A stretch of 23,447 nt of DNA from Cyclobacteriaceae bacterium (GTDB taxonomy: Bacteria > Bacteroidota > Bacteroidia > Cytophagales > Cyclobacteriaceae): contig VFKK01000050.1 in NCBI GenBank assembly GCA_009885605.1, positions 1 to 23,447 on the forward strand. The letters are read 5' to 3'. Below the pieces are notes generated by a model. The model saw only the letters and a list, made by a program, of their open reading frames with translations, was not told the origin of the DNA and made no database searches. Both the position numbers and the translations under genes were made by a program. This document shows, piece after piece, positions 17,538 to 23,447 of the stretch (positions are counted from its first letter, which is position 1; each line of letters begins with the position of its first letter).

Positions 17538-17702
17538 ATGCCGCTCAAAGAAGATAAGAACCAAAAGCAGGTCCCCCAGCTTTCACCAGAAGATTACTAT
17601 TTCAACAGTAATGGTCTAATGGTTTTCACCGAAAAGTATCATCTAAAGCGAGGCACGTGCTGCGGAAGCGGATGTAAGCATTGTCCCTTTCCGAAAGGCT
17701 GA
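17538..17702 (+). CDS. DUF5522 family small cysteine-rich protein
   Basis: This 54-residue protein is short and easily missed. It contains DYYFNSNGLMVFTEKYHLKR (residues 19-38) followed by GTCCGSGCKHCPFPKG, the signature CCGxGCxHCP of the DUF5522 family. The four Cys and one His (C41, C42, C46, H48, C49) suggest a bound metal ion, though no function is established that I know of. The ATG at 17538 is the only in-frame start that keeps the whole conserved region. It is divergent from rocD and lies 101 bp before rpmB, with a promoter-like site in between, so it is probably a separate unit. Its own promoter would have to lie within about 60 bp shared with rocD. Confidence 0.88.
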   Translation: MPLKEDKNQKQVPQLSPEDYYFNSNGLMVFTEKYHLKRGTCCGSGCKHCPFPKG

Positions 17703-17731
17703 AACAAGATTGAATATTTTTAAAACTCACT

Positions 17732-17762
17732 GTTGTTAATTCCCTTAAAGTTCCGATATTTG
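17732..17762 (+). promoter_or_regulatory. Putative promoter for the rpmB-rpmG-DUF4295 operon
   Basis: GTTG (17732-17735) is followed after exactly 19 nt by GATATTTG (17755-17762), which differs from the Bacteroidota -7 consensus TAnnTTTG at only its first base. The 19-nt spacing fits the Bacteroides-type promoter. It is 41 nt upstream of the L28 start codon. Assignment is by pattern only. Confidence 0.55.
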
Positions 17763-17803
17763 CAAACTCATTAAGAAACGCATCCCATTTACGATACTAT
17801 ATC

Positions 17804-18046
17804 ATGGCAAAAGTTTGTGACATTACCGGAAAAAGACCTCGAGTAGGTAACAACGTGTCCCATGCAAACAACAAGACAAAACGTAGATTCTACCCAAATC
17901 TTCACAAGAAGACATTCTACGTTCCTGAGGAAGACGCATGGATCACTTTGAAAGTGTGCACTAAAGCATTGAAGACGATCAATAAGAACGGTATTACTGC
18001 AGTTTTGAAAAAAGCTCAGGAAAACGGGATGATTGTAATCAGATAA
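17804..18046 (+). CDS. rpmB: 50S ribosomal protein L28
   Basis: An 80-residue basic protein of the large ribosomal subunit. It opens MAKVCDITGKRPRVGNNVSH, the L28 signature, and continues TKRRFYPNLHKKTFYVPEE and LKVCTKALKTINKNG, all typical. There is no CXXC pair for zinc. It is the first gene of a short rightward ribosomal cluster, followed 31 bp later by rpmG, and is preceded by a promoter-like TTG-N19-GATATTTG. Confidence 0.98.
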   Translation: MAKVCDITGKRPRVGNNVSHANNKTKRRFYPNLHKKTFYVPEEDAWITLKVCTKALKTINKNGITAVLKKAQENGMIVIR

Positions 18047-18077
18047 TCAAAGTCACGACCCATAAATCAATACTAAG

Positions 18078-18260
18078 ATGGCTAAGAAAGGAAATAGAGT
18101 ACAAGTGATTATGGAATGCACAGAGCACAAAAACTCTGGTCTTCCAGGTACTTCAAGATACATCACCACCAAAAACAGAAAAAACACTACTGAAAGATTG
18201 GAACTGAAGAAATTCAACCCAATCATGAAGAAAATGACTGTTCATAAAGAAATTAAGTAA
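18078..18260 (+). CDS. rpmG: 50S ribosomal protein L33
   Basis: A 60-residue basic protein of the large subunit near the tRNA exit site. It begins MAKKGNRVQVIMECTEHKNSG and contains SRYITTKNRKNTTERLELKK, the L33 signature. Only one cysteine is present, so this is the zinc-free (C-minus) form. It lies between rpmB and the DUF4295 gene, with 31 and 36 bp gaps, and is presumably co-transcribed with them. Confidence 0.98.
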   Translation: MAKKGNRVQVIMECTEHKNSGLPGTSRYITTKNRKNTTERLELKKFNPIMKKMTVHKEIK

Positions 18261-18296
18261 TTAGCTCGGGAGCAATTCCGGTAAAACACAAAAAAA

Positions 18297-18449
18297 ATGG
18301 CTAAGAAAGTAGTAGCAACCCTGAAAAAAGAAGGTGGCGTAGCTTACGCCAAGGTTATCAGAGCAATTAAGTCTGACAAGACAGGCGCTTACACCTTCAA
18401 AGAAGAAATGGTTCCTGCCGCAATGGTACAGGAAACACTAAACAAATAA
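18297..18449 (+). CDS. DUF4295 family small basic protein, likely ribosome-linked
   Basis: A 50-residue, Lys-rich protein starting MAKKVVATLKKEGG and continuing KVIRAIKSDKTGAYTFKEEM, which I recognise as the Bacteroidota-specific DUF4295 family. It almost always follows rpmB and rpmG and precedes ftsY, as here. Size, charge and position suggest a lineage-specific ribosomal or ribosome-assembly protein; this is inference from context. The ATG at 18297 is the only sensible start, and a terminator hairpin begins 27 nt after the stop. Confidence 0.92.
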   Translation: MAKKVVATLKKEGGVAYAKVIRAIKSDKTGAYTFKEEMVPAAMVQETLNK

Positions 18450-18476
18450 ATTGCCTCAGGCACATTTTAGGATTCG

Positions 18477-18510
18477 AGTCCCTCTGCCCATCGGTCAGTA
18501 GGGACTTTTT
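18477..18510 (+). terminator. Intrinsic terminator after the rpmB-rpmG-DUF4295 cluster
   Basis: AGTCCCT (18477-18483) pairs perfectly with AGGGACT (18500-18506), and the loop may add a CTG/CAG pair. TTTTT follows directly. It lies between the DUF4295 stop and the ftsY start (31 nt before it), so ftsY expression depends on read-through or on a separate promoter. Confidence 0.8.
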
Positions 18511-18541
18511 AGTTATATTCCACTTTTAACTCTTATGCAGC

Positions 18542-19498
18542 ATGGGAATCTTTGGTTTTTTTTCGAAGGACAAAAAAGAAAGCCTCGATCAGGGCCTTCA
18601 AAAATCCAATGAAAACATTTTCTCTAAAATTAGTAAAGCTGTAGTAGGCAAATCGAAAGTTGATGAAGATGTTCTGGATGAATTGGAAGAAATTCTGATT
18701 ACTTCTGATGTGGGAGTAGACACCACCATTAAGATTATCCGAAGAATTGAAGAACGAGTAGCCCGGGACAAATACCTAAATACTACTGAACTCGATCAAA
18801 TCCTTAAAGAGGAAATAGCCTCTCTTCTGGAAGAAAACAACACTCAGGATTTATTAGATTTTGACATTCCTGCAGATAAAAAACCATACGTAATAATGGT
18901 TGTTGGCGTGAATGGGGTTGGAAAAACTACCACTATTGGTAAGCTGGCTAATCTTTTTAAAAGCGCAGGCAAATCAGTTGTATTAGGAGCTGCAGATACA
19001 TTCAGAGCAGCGGCAGTGGATCAGTTGATTTTGTGGGGAGAGAGAGTTGGAGTGCCGGTTATTTCGCACGGAATGAACACAGATCCGGCTTCCGTTGCTT
19101 TTGATGCTGTGAAACATGGTGTAGACACAAATGCCGATGTGGTAATTGTGGATACTGCGGGCAGACTTCATACTAAAGTAAATTTGATGAACGAGCTTGG
19201 GAAAATTAAGCGAGTGATGCAGAAGTTTATCCCCGATGCTCCCCACGAAATCCTGTTAGTATTGGATGGCTCAACTGGCCAAAATGCTTTTATTCAAGCC
19301 AAGGAGTTTACAAAAGCAACAGAAATCAGTGCGCTTGCAATCACAAAACTGGATGGAACTGCTAAAGGTGGCGTTGTCATCGGCATTTCAGATCAATTCA
19401 AAATTCCAGTCAAATACATCGGAGTAGGTGAGAAAATGACTGACCTCCAAATCTTCAATCGAAAGGAATACGTTGATTCTCTGTTCAAAAAAAAATAA
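18542..19498 (+). CDS. ftsY: Signal recognition particle receptor FtsY
   Basis: A 318-residue SRP GTPase that docks ribosome-SRP complexes at the inner membrane so that membrane proteins can be inserted by SecYEG. Residues 1-10 (MGIFGFFSKD) form a short amphipathic start; the long acidic A domain of Escherichia coli FtsY is absent, as usual in this phylum. The N domain covers about 20-100 and the G domain follows. GTPase motifs are GVNGVGKTT (122-130), ADTFRAAAVDQL (151-162), DTAGRLHTK (204-212) and TKLDGTAKGG (268-277). The protein ends in GEKMTDLQIFN...FKKK, normal for FtsY. It is flanked by terminators on both sides. Confidence 0.97.
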   Translation: MGIFGFFSKDKKESLDQGLQKSNENIFSKISKAVVGKSKVDEDVLDELEEILITSDVGVDTTIKIIRRIEERVARDKYLNTTELDQILKEEIASLLEENNTQDLLDFDIPADKKPYVIMVVGVNGVGKTTTIGKLANLFKSAGKSVVLGAADTFRAAAVDQLILWGERVGVPVISHGMNTDPASVAFDAVKHGVDTNADVVIVDTAGRLHTKVNLMNELGKIKRVMQKFIPDAPHEILLVLDGSTGQNAFIQAKEFTKATEISALAITKLDGTAKGGVVIGISDQFKIPVKYIGVGEKMTDLQIFNRKEYVDSLFKKK

Positions 19499-19515
19499 TC
19501 AAAAGCACATTTTAG

Positions 19516-19548
19516 AAATGCCCCACTTAATACCGGGGCATTTTTTTT
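19516..19548 (+). terminator. Intrinsic terminator after ftsY
   Basis: AAATGCCCC (19516-19524) pairs perfectly with GGGGCATTT (19535-19543), and an unbroken run of eight T ends at 19548. It is 17 nt past the ftsY stop. It is the clearest terminator in the window. Confidence 0.92.
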
Positions 19549-19616
19549 GCCAAAATTTGAACAATTGATTTTTATTATCGTAATTCACAATGATATCATT
19601 TTAACATCATATTGAA

Positions 19617-20465
19617 ATGGAAAAACTTTCAAAACCATCTTCAGGATACCTCGATCTCCTAATCGAACTTGCACTCTTGGCAGGAACAGTATTCGCATTT
19701 GTAAACGGCCAATATGTCGTGGGAGCCGCCACCACTTTGTTGTTTTTTGTCTTCATGGGAGGATTCTTTATCGTAGATCCAAACAAGGCTGTTGTGCTCT
19801 TGCTGTTTGGAGAGTACAAAGGAACGGTGAAAAGCAATGGTTTCTTTTGGGTCAATCCATTTATGATCAAAAGGAAAATCTCTCTTCGGGTCAGAAACTT
19901 TGAGAACAAGCCTTTGAAAGTGAATGACAAAATCGGTAACCCAGTCATGATCGGAACCATTGTAGTATGGCAGGTGGAAAATACATTCAAGGCTTCCTTT
20001 GATGTCGATGATTACGAAAATTTCGTGCATCTCCAAACTGATGCCGCTGTCAGAAAAATGGCTGGATTGTATCCATACGATAATTTTGAAGCTGAGCAGG
20101 CCGAAATCACACTTCGCTCCGGTGTAGAAGAAGTAAATCATTCCCTGGAGGGAGAAATCAGCGATAGACTGAATCATGCAGGCATCAAAGTCATCGAGGC
20201 CCGCATTTCTCACCTGGCCTATTCCTCTGAAATTGCTTCGGCAATGCTCCAAAGGCAGCAAGCTACTGCAATAGTCGCTGCAAGGCAAAAGATCGTGGAA
20301 GGAGCAGTAGGAATGGTAGAAATGGCGCTGGAAGACCTGAAAATCAAAAACATCATCGAATTTGACGAGGATAAAAAAGCGATCATGGTTTCCAACCTGA
20401 TGGTAGTACTTTGCTCTGACAAAAGCGCTACTCCTGTTTTGAACGTCGGCACTCTCCATCAATAA
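19617..20465 (+). CDS. SPFH-domain (stomatin/prohibitin-like) membrane protein
   Basis: The 282-residue protein has two hydrophobic segments near the N terminus (about 14-30 and 33-51). An SPFH domain follows, starting IVDPNKAVVLLLFGEYKGTV, with WVNPFMIKRKISLRVRNFE and IGTIVVWQVEN typical of the family. The second half is helical (EQAEITLRSGVEEVNHSL) and includes EARISHLAYSSEIASAMLQR, the usual end of such proteins. SPFH proteins form ring or cage-like scaffolds in membranes; the specific client is unknown. It is followed only 2 bp later by a small membrane-protein gene and then by an Arc-type gene, a recurrent trio. Nothing in the sequence suggests a protease partner such as NfeD. Confidence 0.9.
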   Translation: MEKLSKPSSGYLDLLIELALLAGTVFAFVNGQYVVGAATTLLFFVFMGGFFIVDPNKAVVLLLFGEYKGTVKSNGFFWVNPFMIKRKISLRVRNFENKPLKVNDKIGNPVMIGTIVVWQVENTFKASFDVDDYENFVHLQTDAAVRKMAGLYPYDNFEAEQAEITLRSGVEEVNHSLEGEISDRLNHAGIKVIEARISHLAYSSEIASAMLQRQQATAIVAARQKIVEGAVGMVEMALEDLKIKNIIEFDEDKKAIMVSNLMVVLCSDKSATPVLNVGTLHQ

Positions 20466-20467
20466 TC

Positions 20468-20956
20468 ATGGGCAATCGGGTCTTCAATGAAAGTCAAAGC
20501 TATCGGGGAACCTGGGTGATCTACTTGATTTTGCTTGTGGAATTACCAACCTTGATTTTGATGCTCATTTTATTCTTTTCTTCGGGAGAAAAGAAAGAGA
20601 TCGGTTTCGCCTTGATTTTTGTGGTCAGCATTTTGGGCTTGGTTCTGAGCCTGATTTTTAATATCAAATTAGAAACTCGAATAGATGGTACCGGAATTCA
20701 TTTTCGGTATTTTCCCTTTATTCGCAACTGGAGGTTGATACCAAAAAACTCAATCATATCAACTGATGTAATTTCCCTTAACCCATTATTGGATTTTGGT
20801 GGATGGGGAATGAAAGCAAACAAAACCACCAAGCTATTCAATATTACAGGAGATCAGGGACTTTTGATTGACTCGGGTAAATCAAAAAAAGTACTTCTTG
20901 GCACACTAAAATCCAAAGAATTGAAAATCTTTTTGGAGGATTGGAGGGAGGGTTAA
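20468..20956 (+). CDS. Small membrane protein with PH-like domain (DUF6141-like)
   Basis: The 162-residue product has two adjacent membrane helices (about 17-39 and 45-66) and then a soluble C-terminal domain of about 90 residues. That domain starts ETRIDGTGIHFRYFPF and includes GGWGMKANKTTKLFNITGDQ and KKVLLGTLKSKE. The layout, two helices then a beta-rich domain, resembles bacterial PH-like membrane proteins, and I think it belongs to the DUF6141 group, though without a search this is tentative. It sits between the SPFH gene (2 bp gap) and the Arc-type gene (3 bp gap), so it is probably made together with them. Function unknown. Confidence 0.7.
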   Translation: MGNRVFNESQSYRGTWVIYLILLVELPTLILMLILFFSSGEKKEIGFALIFVVSILGLVLSLIFNIKLETRIDGTGIHFRYFPFIRNWRLIPKNSIISTDVISLNPLLDFGGWGMKANKTTKLFNITGDQGLLIDSGKSKKVLLGTLKSKELKIFLEDWREG

Positions 20957-20959
20957 ATT

Positions 20960-21121
20960 ATGGCAGCAAAAAAAGCATTTGCGCTTCGACTCGACGAGGA
21001 AATGATGAAAGCTCTCGAAAAATGGGCTGCGGATGAGTTTCGCAGTACCAATGGTCAATTGGAGTGGATTATTAGGGAATCCCTCAAAAAAGCTAGCCGA
21101 CTTCCAAAAAATCTTCCGTGA
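20960..21121 (+). CDS. Arc-family ribbon-helix-helix small protein
   Basis: A 53-residue protein too short for routine calling. KKAFALRLDEEMMKALEKWA (residues 4-23) gives the beta strand and first helix of an Arc/MetJ ribbon-helix-helix fold, and STNGQLEWIIRESLKKA (29-45) gives the second helix. It ends SRLPKNLP. Such proteins normally bind DNA as dimers, but this type occurs repeatedly beside SPFH genes, so it may regulate the operon or have another partner. The ATG at 20960 follows the previous stop by 3 bp. No toxin gene is next to it, so a toxin-antitoxin role is not supported. Confidence 0.88.
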   Translation: MAAKKAFALRLDEEMMKALEKWAADEFRSTNGQLEWIIRESLKKASRLPKNLP

Positions 21122-21294
21122 GATTCCAGGGAGAAATAGTAACCTGCATACTAGTTTCATAAAAAGCAATTTTGTTGCCTGAATTAATGAACTCGTTGGT
21201 ATTTTTAATGAATAGCAGGTTTTATGGACTCCTGAATATTTTCCAGTCTAAGACTTCTTATGATTTGGTAACTTGCAACATCAAATCCCACTAG

Positions 21295-22059
21295 ATGAAG
21301 TCTGCAATCAGTTTTGTTATTAGGTACATCCCAAGGAGCTTTTTACAAAGAGTGAGTCCTTTGGTCATGAAGGTCTTTGCCCAGATGAACATGGGGAATT
21401 CAGTTCAATGTCCCGTTTGTGAGCACTCATACAGTAAGTTCCTTCCTTATGGAAGAATAGCCAGACCTAATGCACTTTGTCCAAACTGTTTGGCTCTTGA
21501 GAGACATAGATTAATGTGGCTATTTCTGAGAGAGAAAACAGACTTCTTCACCGCCAACCTGAGGGTTCTTCATATTGCGCCTGAGCATTGTTTCATCGAG
21601 AGATTTGAGGCATTGCCCAATCTGGACTATATCACTGCAGATATTGAATCTCCTTTGGCTAAAGTGAAAATGGACGTTCATGACATTCCTTTTACAGACA
21701 ATAGCTTTGATGTTGTATTTTGCAATCACGTGCTTGAGCATGTGACAGATGATCTGAAAGCCTGCTCAGAATTTAACAGGGTTTTAAAACCTACAGGTTG
21801 GGGTATTTTACAATCTCCGGTTTACAATTTGGAGAAAACACTTGAAGACAATTCTATTACGGATGCTTCAGAACGAGAACGGATTTTTGGACAGCGGGAT
21901 CACGTCAGAAAATACGGAAAAGATTATGCATCAAGGCTGAGAAATTCCGGAATCAAAATCGAGGAAAATAACTTCGTAAAAGAACTTGAGCCGGCATTGG
22001 TTTCCAAGTTTGCACTTCCAATTAATGAGACAATTTTCGTCTGCCGAAAAGGGAATTAA
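21295..22059 (+). CDS. SAM-dependent methyltransferase with N-terminal Cys4 zinc-finger-like segment
   Basis: The 254-residue product has CPVC (C39, C42) and CPNC (C62, C65) near its start, a probable structural zinc site. A class-I methyltransferase fold follows: LRVLHIAPEHC replaces the usual glycine-rich motif I, YITADIES gives the acidic strand end, and DIPFTDNSFDVVFCNHVLEHV is the classical Methyltransf_11 pattern. RVLKPTGWGIL completes the core. It may methylate a sugar or cell-surface precursor, since the next genes are glycosyltransferases on the opposite strand, but the substrate is unknown. Its stop overlaps the stop of the convergent glycosyltransferase by 4 bp. Confidence 0.85.
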   Translation: MKSAISFVIRYIPRSFLQRVSPLVMKVFAQMNMGNSVQCPVCEHSYSKFLPYGRIARPNALCPNCLALERHRLMWLFLREKTDFFTANLRVLHIAPEHCFIERFEALPNLDYITADIESPLAKVKMDVHDIPFTDNSFDVVFCNHVLEHVTDDLKACSEFNRVLKPTGWGILQSPVYNLEKTLEDNSITDASERERIFGQRDHVRKYGKDYASRLRNSGIKIEENNFVKELEPALVSKFALPINETIFVCRKGN

Positions 22060-23018
22060 CCCTTGGAAAGCTTAATGAAAAGCTCCCAAATGAGTCCCAT
22101 TCCATAGGAAAGCAACTGGACAAAAGAGGTAATCAGACTCAAAATCCCAGATTTCAAAGATTTGGATTTCTGGGAAGCAGAAACCAAAATCAAAATACTC
22201 CAGGTTCCAATTATCAACAGCTGCATCCAGAAAATTGATTTTGCAACGGCTTGGGTAAAAAGCATACTTACGCAAAAAAGCAGAAAGAAAACAGGCATTA
22301 GATGAACTGGCTGAATAGCTTCCGGATGAAATCTTGAGACATTCACCCTGTTTCTTCCAAAGGAAAATGCCTGATATGCAAAAGATTTTAAAGTGTTTTT
22401 CCTCTTGTGATAGACAAAGGCTTCTTGAACCAGCTCAAGCCGGAATCCTGCCTTTTTGGTTCGAATGCTCAACTCAATGTCCTCAGCTCTGTTTGGATCT
22501 AAAAACCCTCCGGTTTGATTAAAAACTTCCCGGGATACTCCCATGTTAAATCCCCTTGCTTGAAACTTCGTAGGATCTTTAAGCTTACCGCGTATGCCTC
22601 CTGTAGTAAGGAAAGAGGTCATCGCAAAATCCATCGCTTTTTGCAAAGGAGTAAAATTCTGATCTGCAGCATCGGGACCACCAAAAGCATCCAATTTTCG
22701 GCTGTTAACAGCACTTTTTAGATGGCATAAATAATCTTGTGGAAGAATAACATCTGAATCAAGTATTACAAAAAAATCTCCTTTTGCTATCTTCATTCCA
22801 TTATTTCGGGCAAATCCCTGACCTTGATTCTCTTGATATAGGTATTGGACAGGAAACTTCGCCTTGAATTTTTCAACTACCTTTTCGCAGGTAAACTCAG
22901 ATCCATCTTCAATCAGTATGACTTCAAAATCCATTTCCGATTGAAGAGCCAGACTTTCAAAAAGTTCGTTGGCCTCTCCCGGTCTGTTAAAAACCGGTAT
23001 AATGACTGAAAAAAACAT
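22056..23018 (-). CDS. Family 2 glycosyltransferase with C-terminal membrane helices
   Basis: The 320-residue product opens FSVIIPVFNRPGEANEL, the GT-A nucleotide-sugar-binding start, and has EVILIEDGS, QGQGFARNNG and VILDSDVILP with the metal-binding D87-x-D89. NRAEDIELSIR (E179, D180) supplies the catalytic-base region. About three hydrophobic segments lie at the C terminus (around 240-312), so the enzyme is probably anchored in the inner membrane. It should transfer a sugar to a lipid carrier or glycan; donor and acceptor are unknown. Its ATG overlaps the stop of the upstream glycosyltransferase gene by one base (TGATG), which suggests translational coupling. Confidence 0.9.
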   Translation of the reverse strand: MFFSVIIPVFNRPGEANELFESLALQSEMDFEVILIEDGSEFTCEKVVEKFKAKFPVQYLYQENQGQGFARNNGMKIAKGDFFVILDSDVILPQDYLCHLKSAVNSRKLDAFGGPDAADQNFTPLQKAMDFAMTSFLTTGGIRGKLKDPTKFQARGFNMGVSREVFNQTGGFLDPNRAEDIELSIRTKKAGFRLELVQEAFVYHKRKNTLKSFAYQAFSFGRNRVNVSRFHPEAIQPVHLMPVFFLLFCVSMLFTQAVAKSIFWMQLLIIGTWSILILVSASQKSKSLKSGILSLITSFVQLLSYGMGLIWELFIKLSKG

Positions 23019-23447
23019 CAGAAATTCAGATTTAACTCCTCGTCGATTTTATACTCTGTTTCTTTGGCTTGATTAGAAGTCATAAGTTCGGCTATAAATC
23101 CAGTTACAAAGAGCTGAACACCGATTATCAAAGCTACTAAAGCAAGAAAAAACAGCGGCTGATCCACAATTTCGCGAACAGCCAATCCCTTACTAAGTCC
23201 GTAAATTTTTTCAAAAATCAACCAGCCAGTAATTATAAAGCCTGTCAGGAATGAAATCATTCCAAGCAAGCCAAAGAAATGCATTGGCTTTTTCTTATAG
23301 CGATGAACGAATGAAACAGAAATCAAGTCCAGAAATCCGTTTAAAAAACGCTCAAATCCAAACTTAGAATAGCCATACTTCCTCGCTTGATGCTGAACTA
23401 TTTTCTCTCCGATTTTACCAAAACCATTCCACTTAGCAAGCAACGGA
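23018..23447 (-). CDS. Family 2 glycosyltransferase (DPM1/GtrB-like), C-terminal part, cut by window
   Basis: The frame is open to the window edge, so only the last 142 residues are visible. VQHQARKYGYSKFGFERFLN and HRYKKKPMHFFG match the end of the catalytic domain of dolichol/undecaprenyl-phosphate mannosyl- or glucosyltransferase-like GT2 proteins. Two membrane helices follow (roughly GMISFLTGFIITGWLIF and LFFLALVALIIGVQLFVTG) and a polar tail ends EELNLNF. The catalytic core lies outside the window. It is upstream of, and coupled to, the second GT2 gene. Confidence 0.88.
   Translation of the reverse strand, partial: PLLAKWNGFGKIGEKIVQHQARKYGYSKFGFERFLNGFLDLISVSFVHRYKKKPMHFFGLLGMISFLTGFIITGWLIFEKIYGLSKGLAVREIVDQPLFFLALVALIIGVQLFVTGFIAELMTSNQAKETEYKIDEELNLNF

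Noticed and set aside
18460..19515. 11-nt direct repeat GCACATTTTAG flanking ftsY (18460-18470 and 19505-19515)
   Set aside because: An 11-nt AT-rich match is expected many times by chance in a window of this size; nothing suggests an insertion boundary.
19659..20462. 267-codon leftward open frame opposite the SPFH gene
   Set aside because: Despite its length it is antisense to a clear SPFH protein, and its His/Cys/Phe-rich composition looks like a codon-bias artefact.
20960..21121. Toxin-antitoxin antitoxin
   Set aside because: The ribbon-helix-helix protein has no adjacent toxin-like gene; its neighbours are an SPFH and a PH-like membrane protein.

Overview
The window looks like chromosome from a Bacteroidota bacterium, most likely a Cytophagales / Cyclobacteriaceae-type organism (Algoriphagus-like). 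This is inferred from the small Bacteroidota-typical proteins (DUF5522, DUF4295), the rpmB-rpmG-DUF4295-ftsY order, a BBP2-type porin beside an ammonium transporter, many secreted beta-barrel proteins, AT-rich intergenic DNA, little Shine-Dalgarno sequence, and two promoter-like sites resembling the TTG / TAnnTTTG pattern. No rRNA, tRNA, insertion sequence, phage gene or CRISPR array was seen.

Layout. 1-1764 (+): the C-terminal 420 residues of DnaK, two tandem hairpins, then a GroES-like co-chaperone. 1872-3724 (-): two outer-membrane beta-barrel proteins; the second (3035-3724) is spaced like the last gene of the next operon. 3735-9687 (-): a heavy-metal efflux RND operon (small secreted protein, TolC-like channel, lipoprotein adaptor, CzcA-like pump). 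9.69-11.17 kb: a gene-poor stretch with a small orphan lipoprotein gene and a GC-richer non-coding patch. 11175-14053 (-): BBP2 porin and ammonium transporter. 14572-17471 (-): a tight rocD-like / HAD phosphatase / hemB cluster. 17538-19498 (+): DUF5522 protein, ribosomal proteins L28 and L33, DUF4295 protein and FtsY, punctuated by clear intrinsic terminators. 19617-21121 (+): a compact SPFH / membrane-anchored PH-like / Arc-type ribbon-helix-helix trio. 21295-23447: a zinc-finger-like methyltransferase gene that runs tail to tail into a pair of translationally coupled GT2 glycosyltransferases.

How the genes fit together. The metal pump genes form a full envelope-spanning tripartite exporter. 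Porin plus Amt suggests coordinated uptake of ammonium (or another small solute) across both membranes. L28, L33, DUF4295 and FtsY link ribosome biogenesis to SRP-dependent membrane targeting. The SPFH trio is the best candidate here for a poorly described system: a membrane scaffold, a small membrane protein and a DNA-binding-fold protein in one operon. Most of the window is ordinary chromosomal housekeeping; I did not find convincing evidence of a defence island or mobile element.
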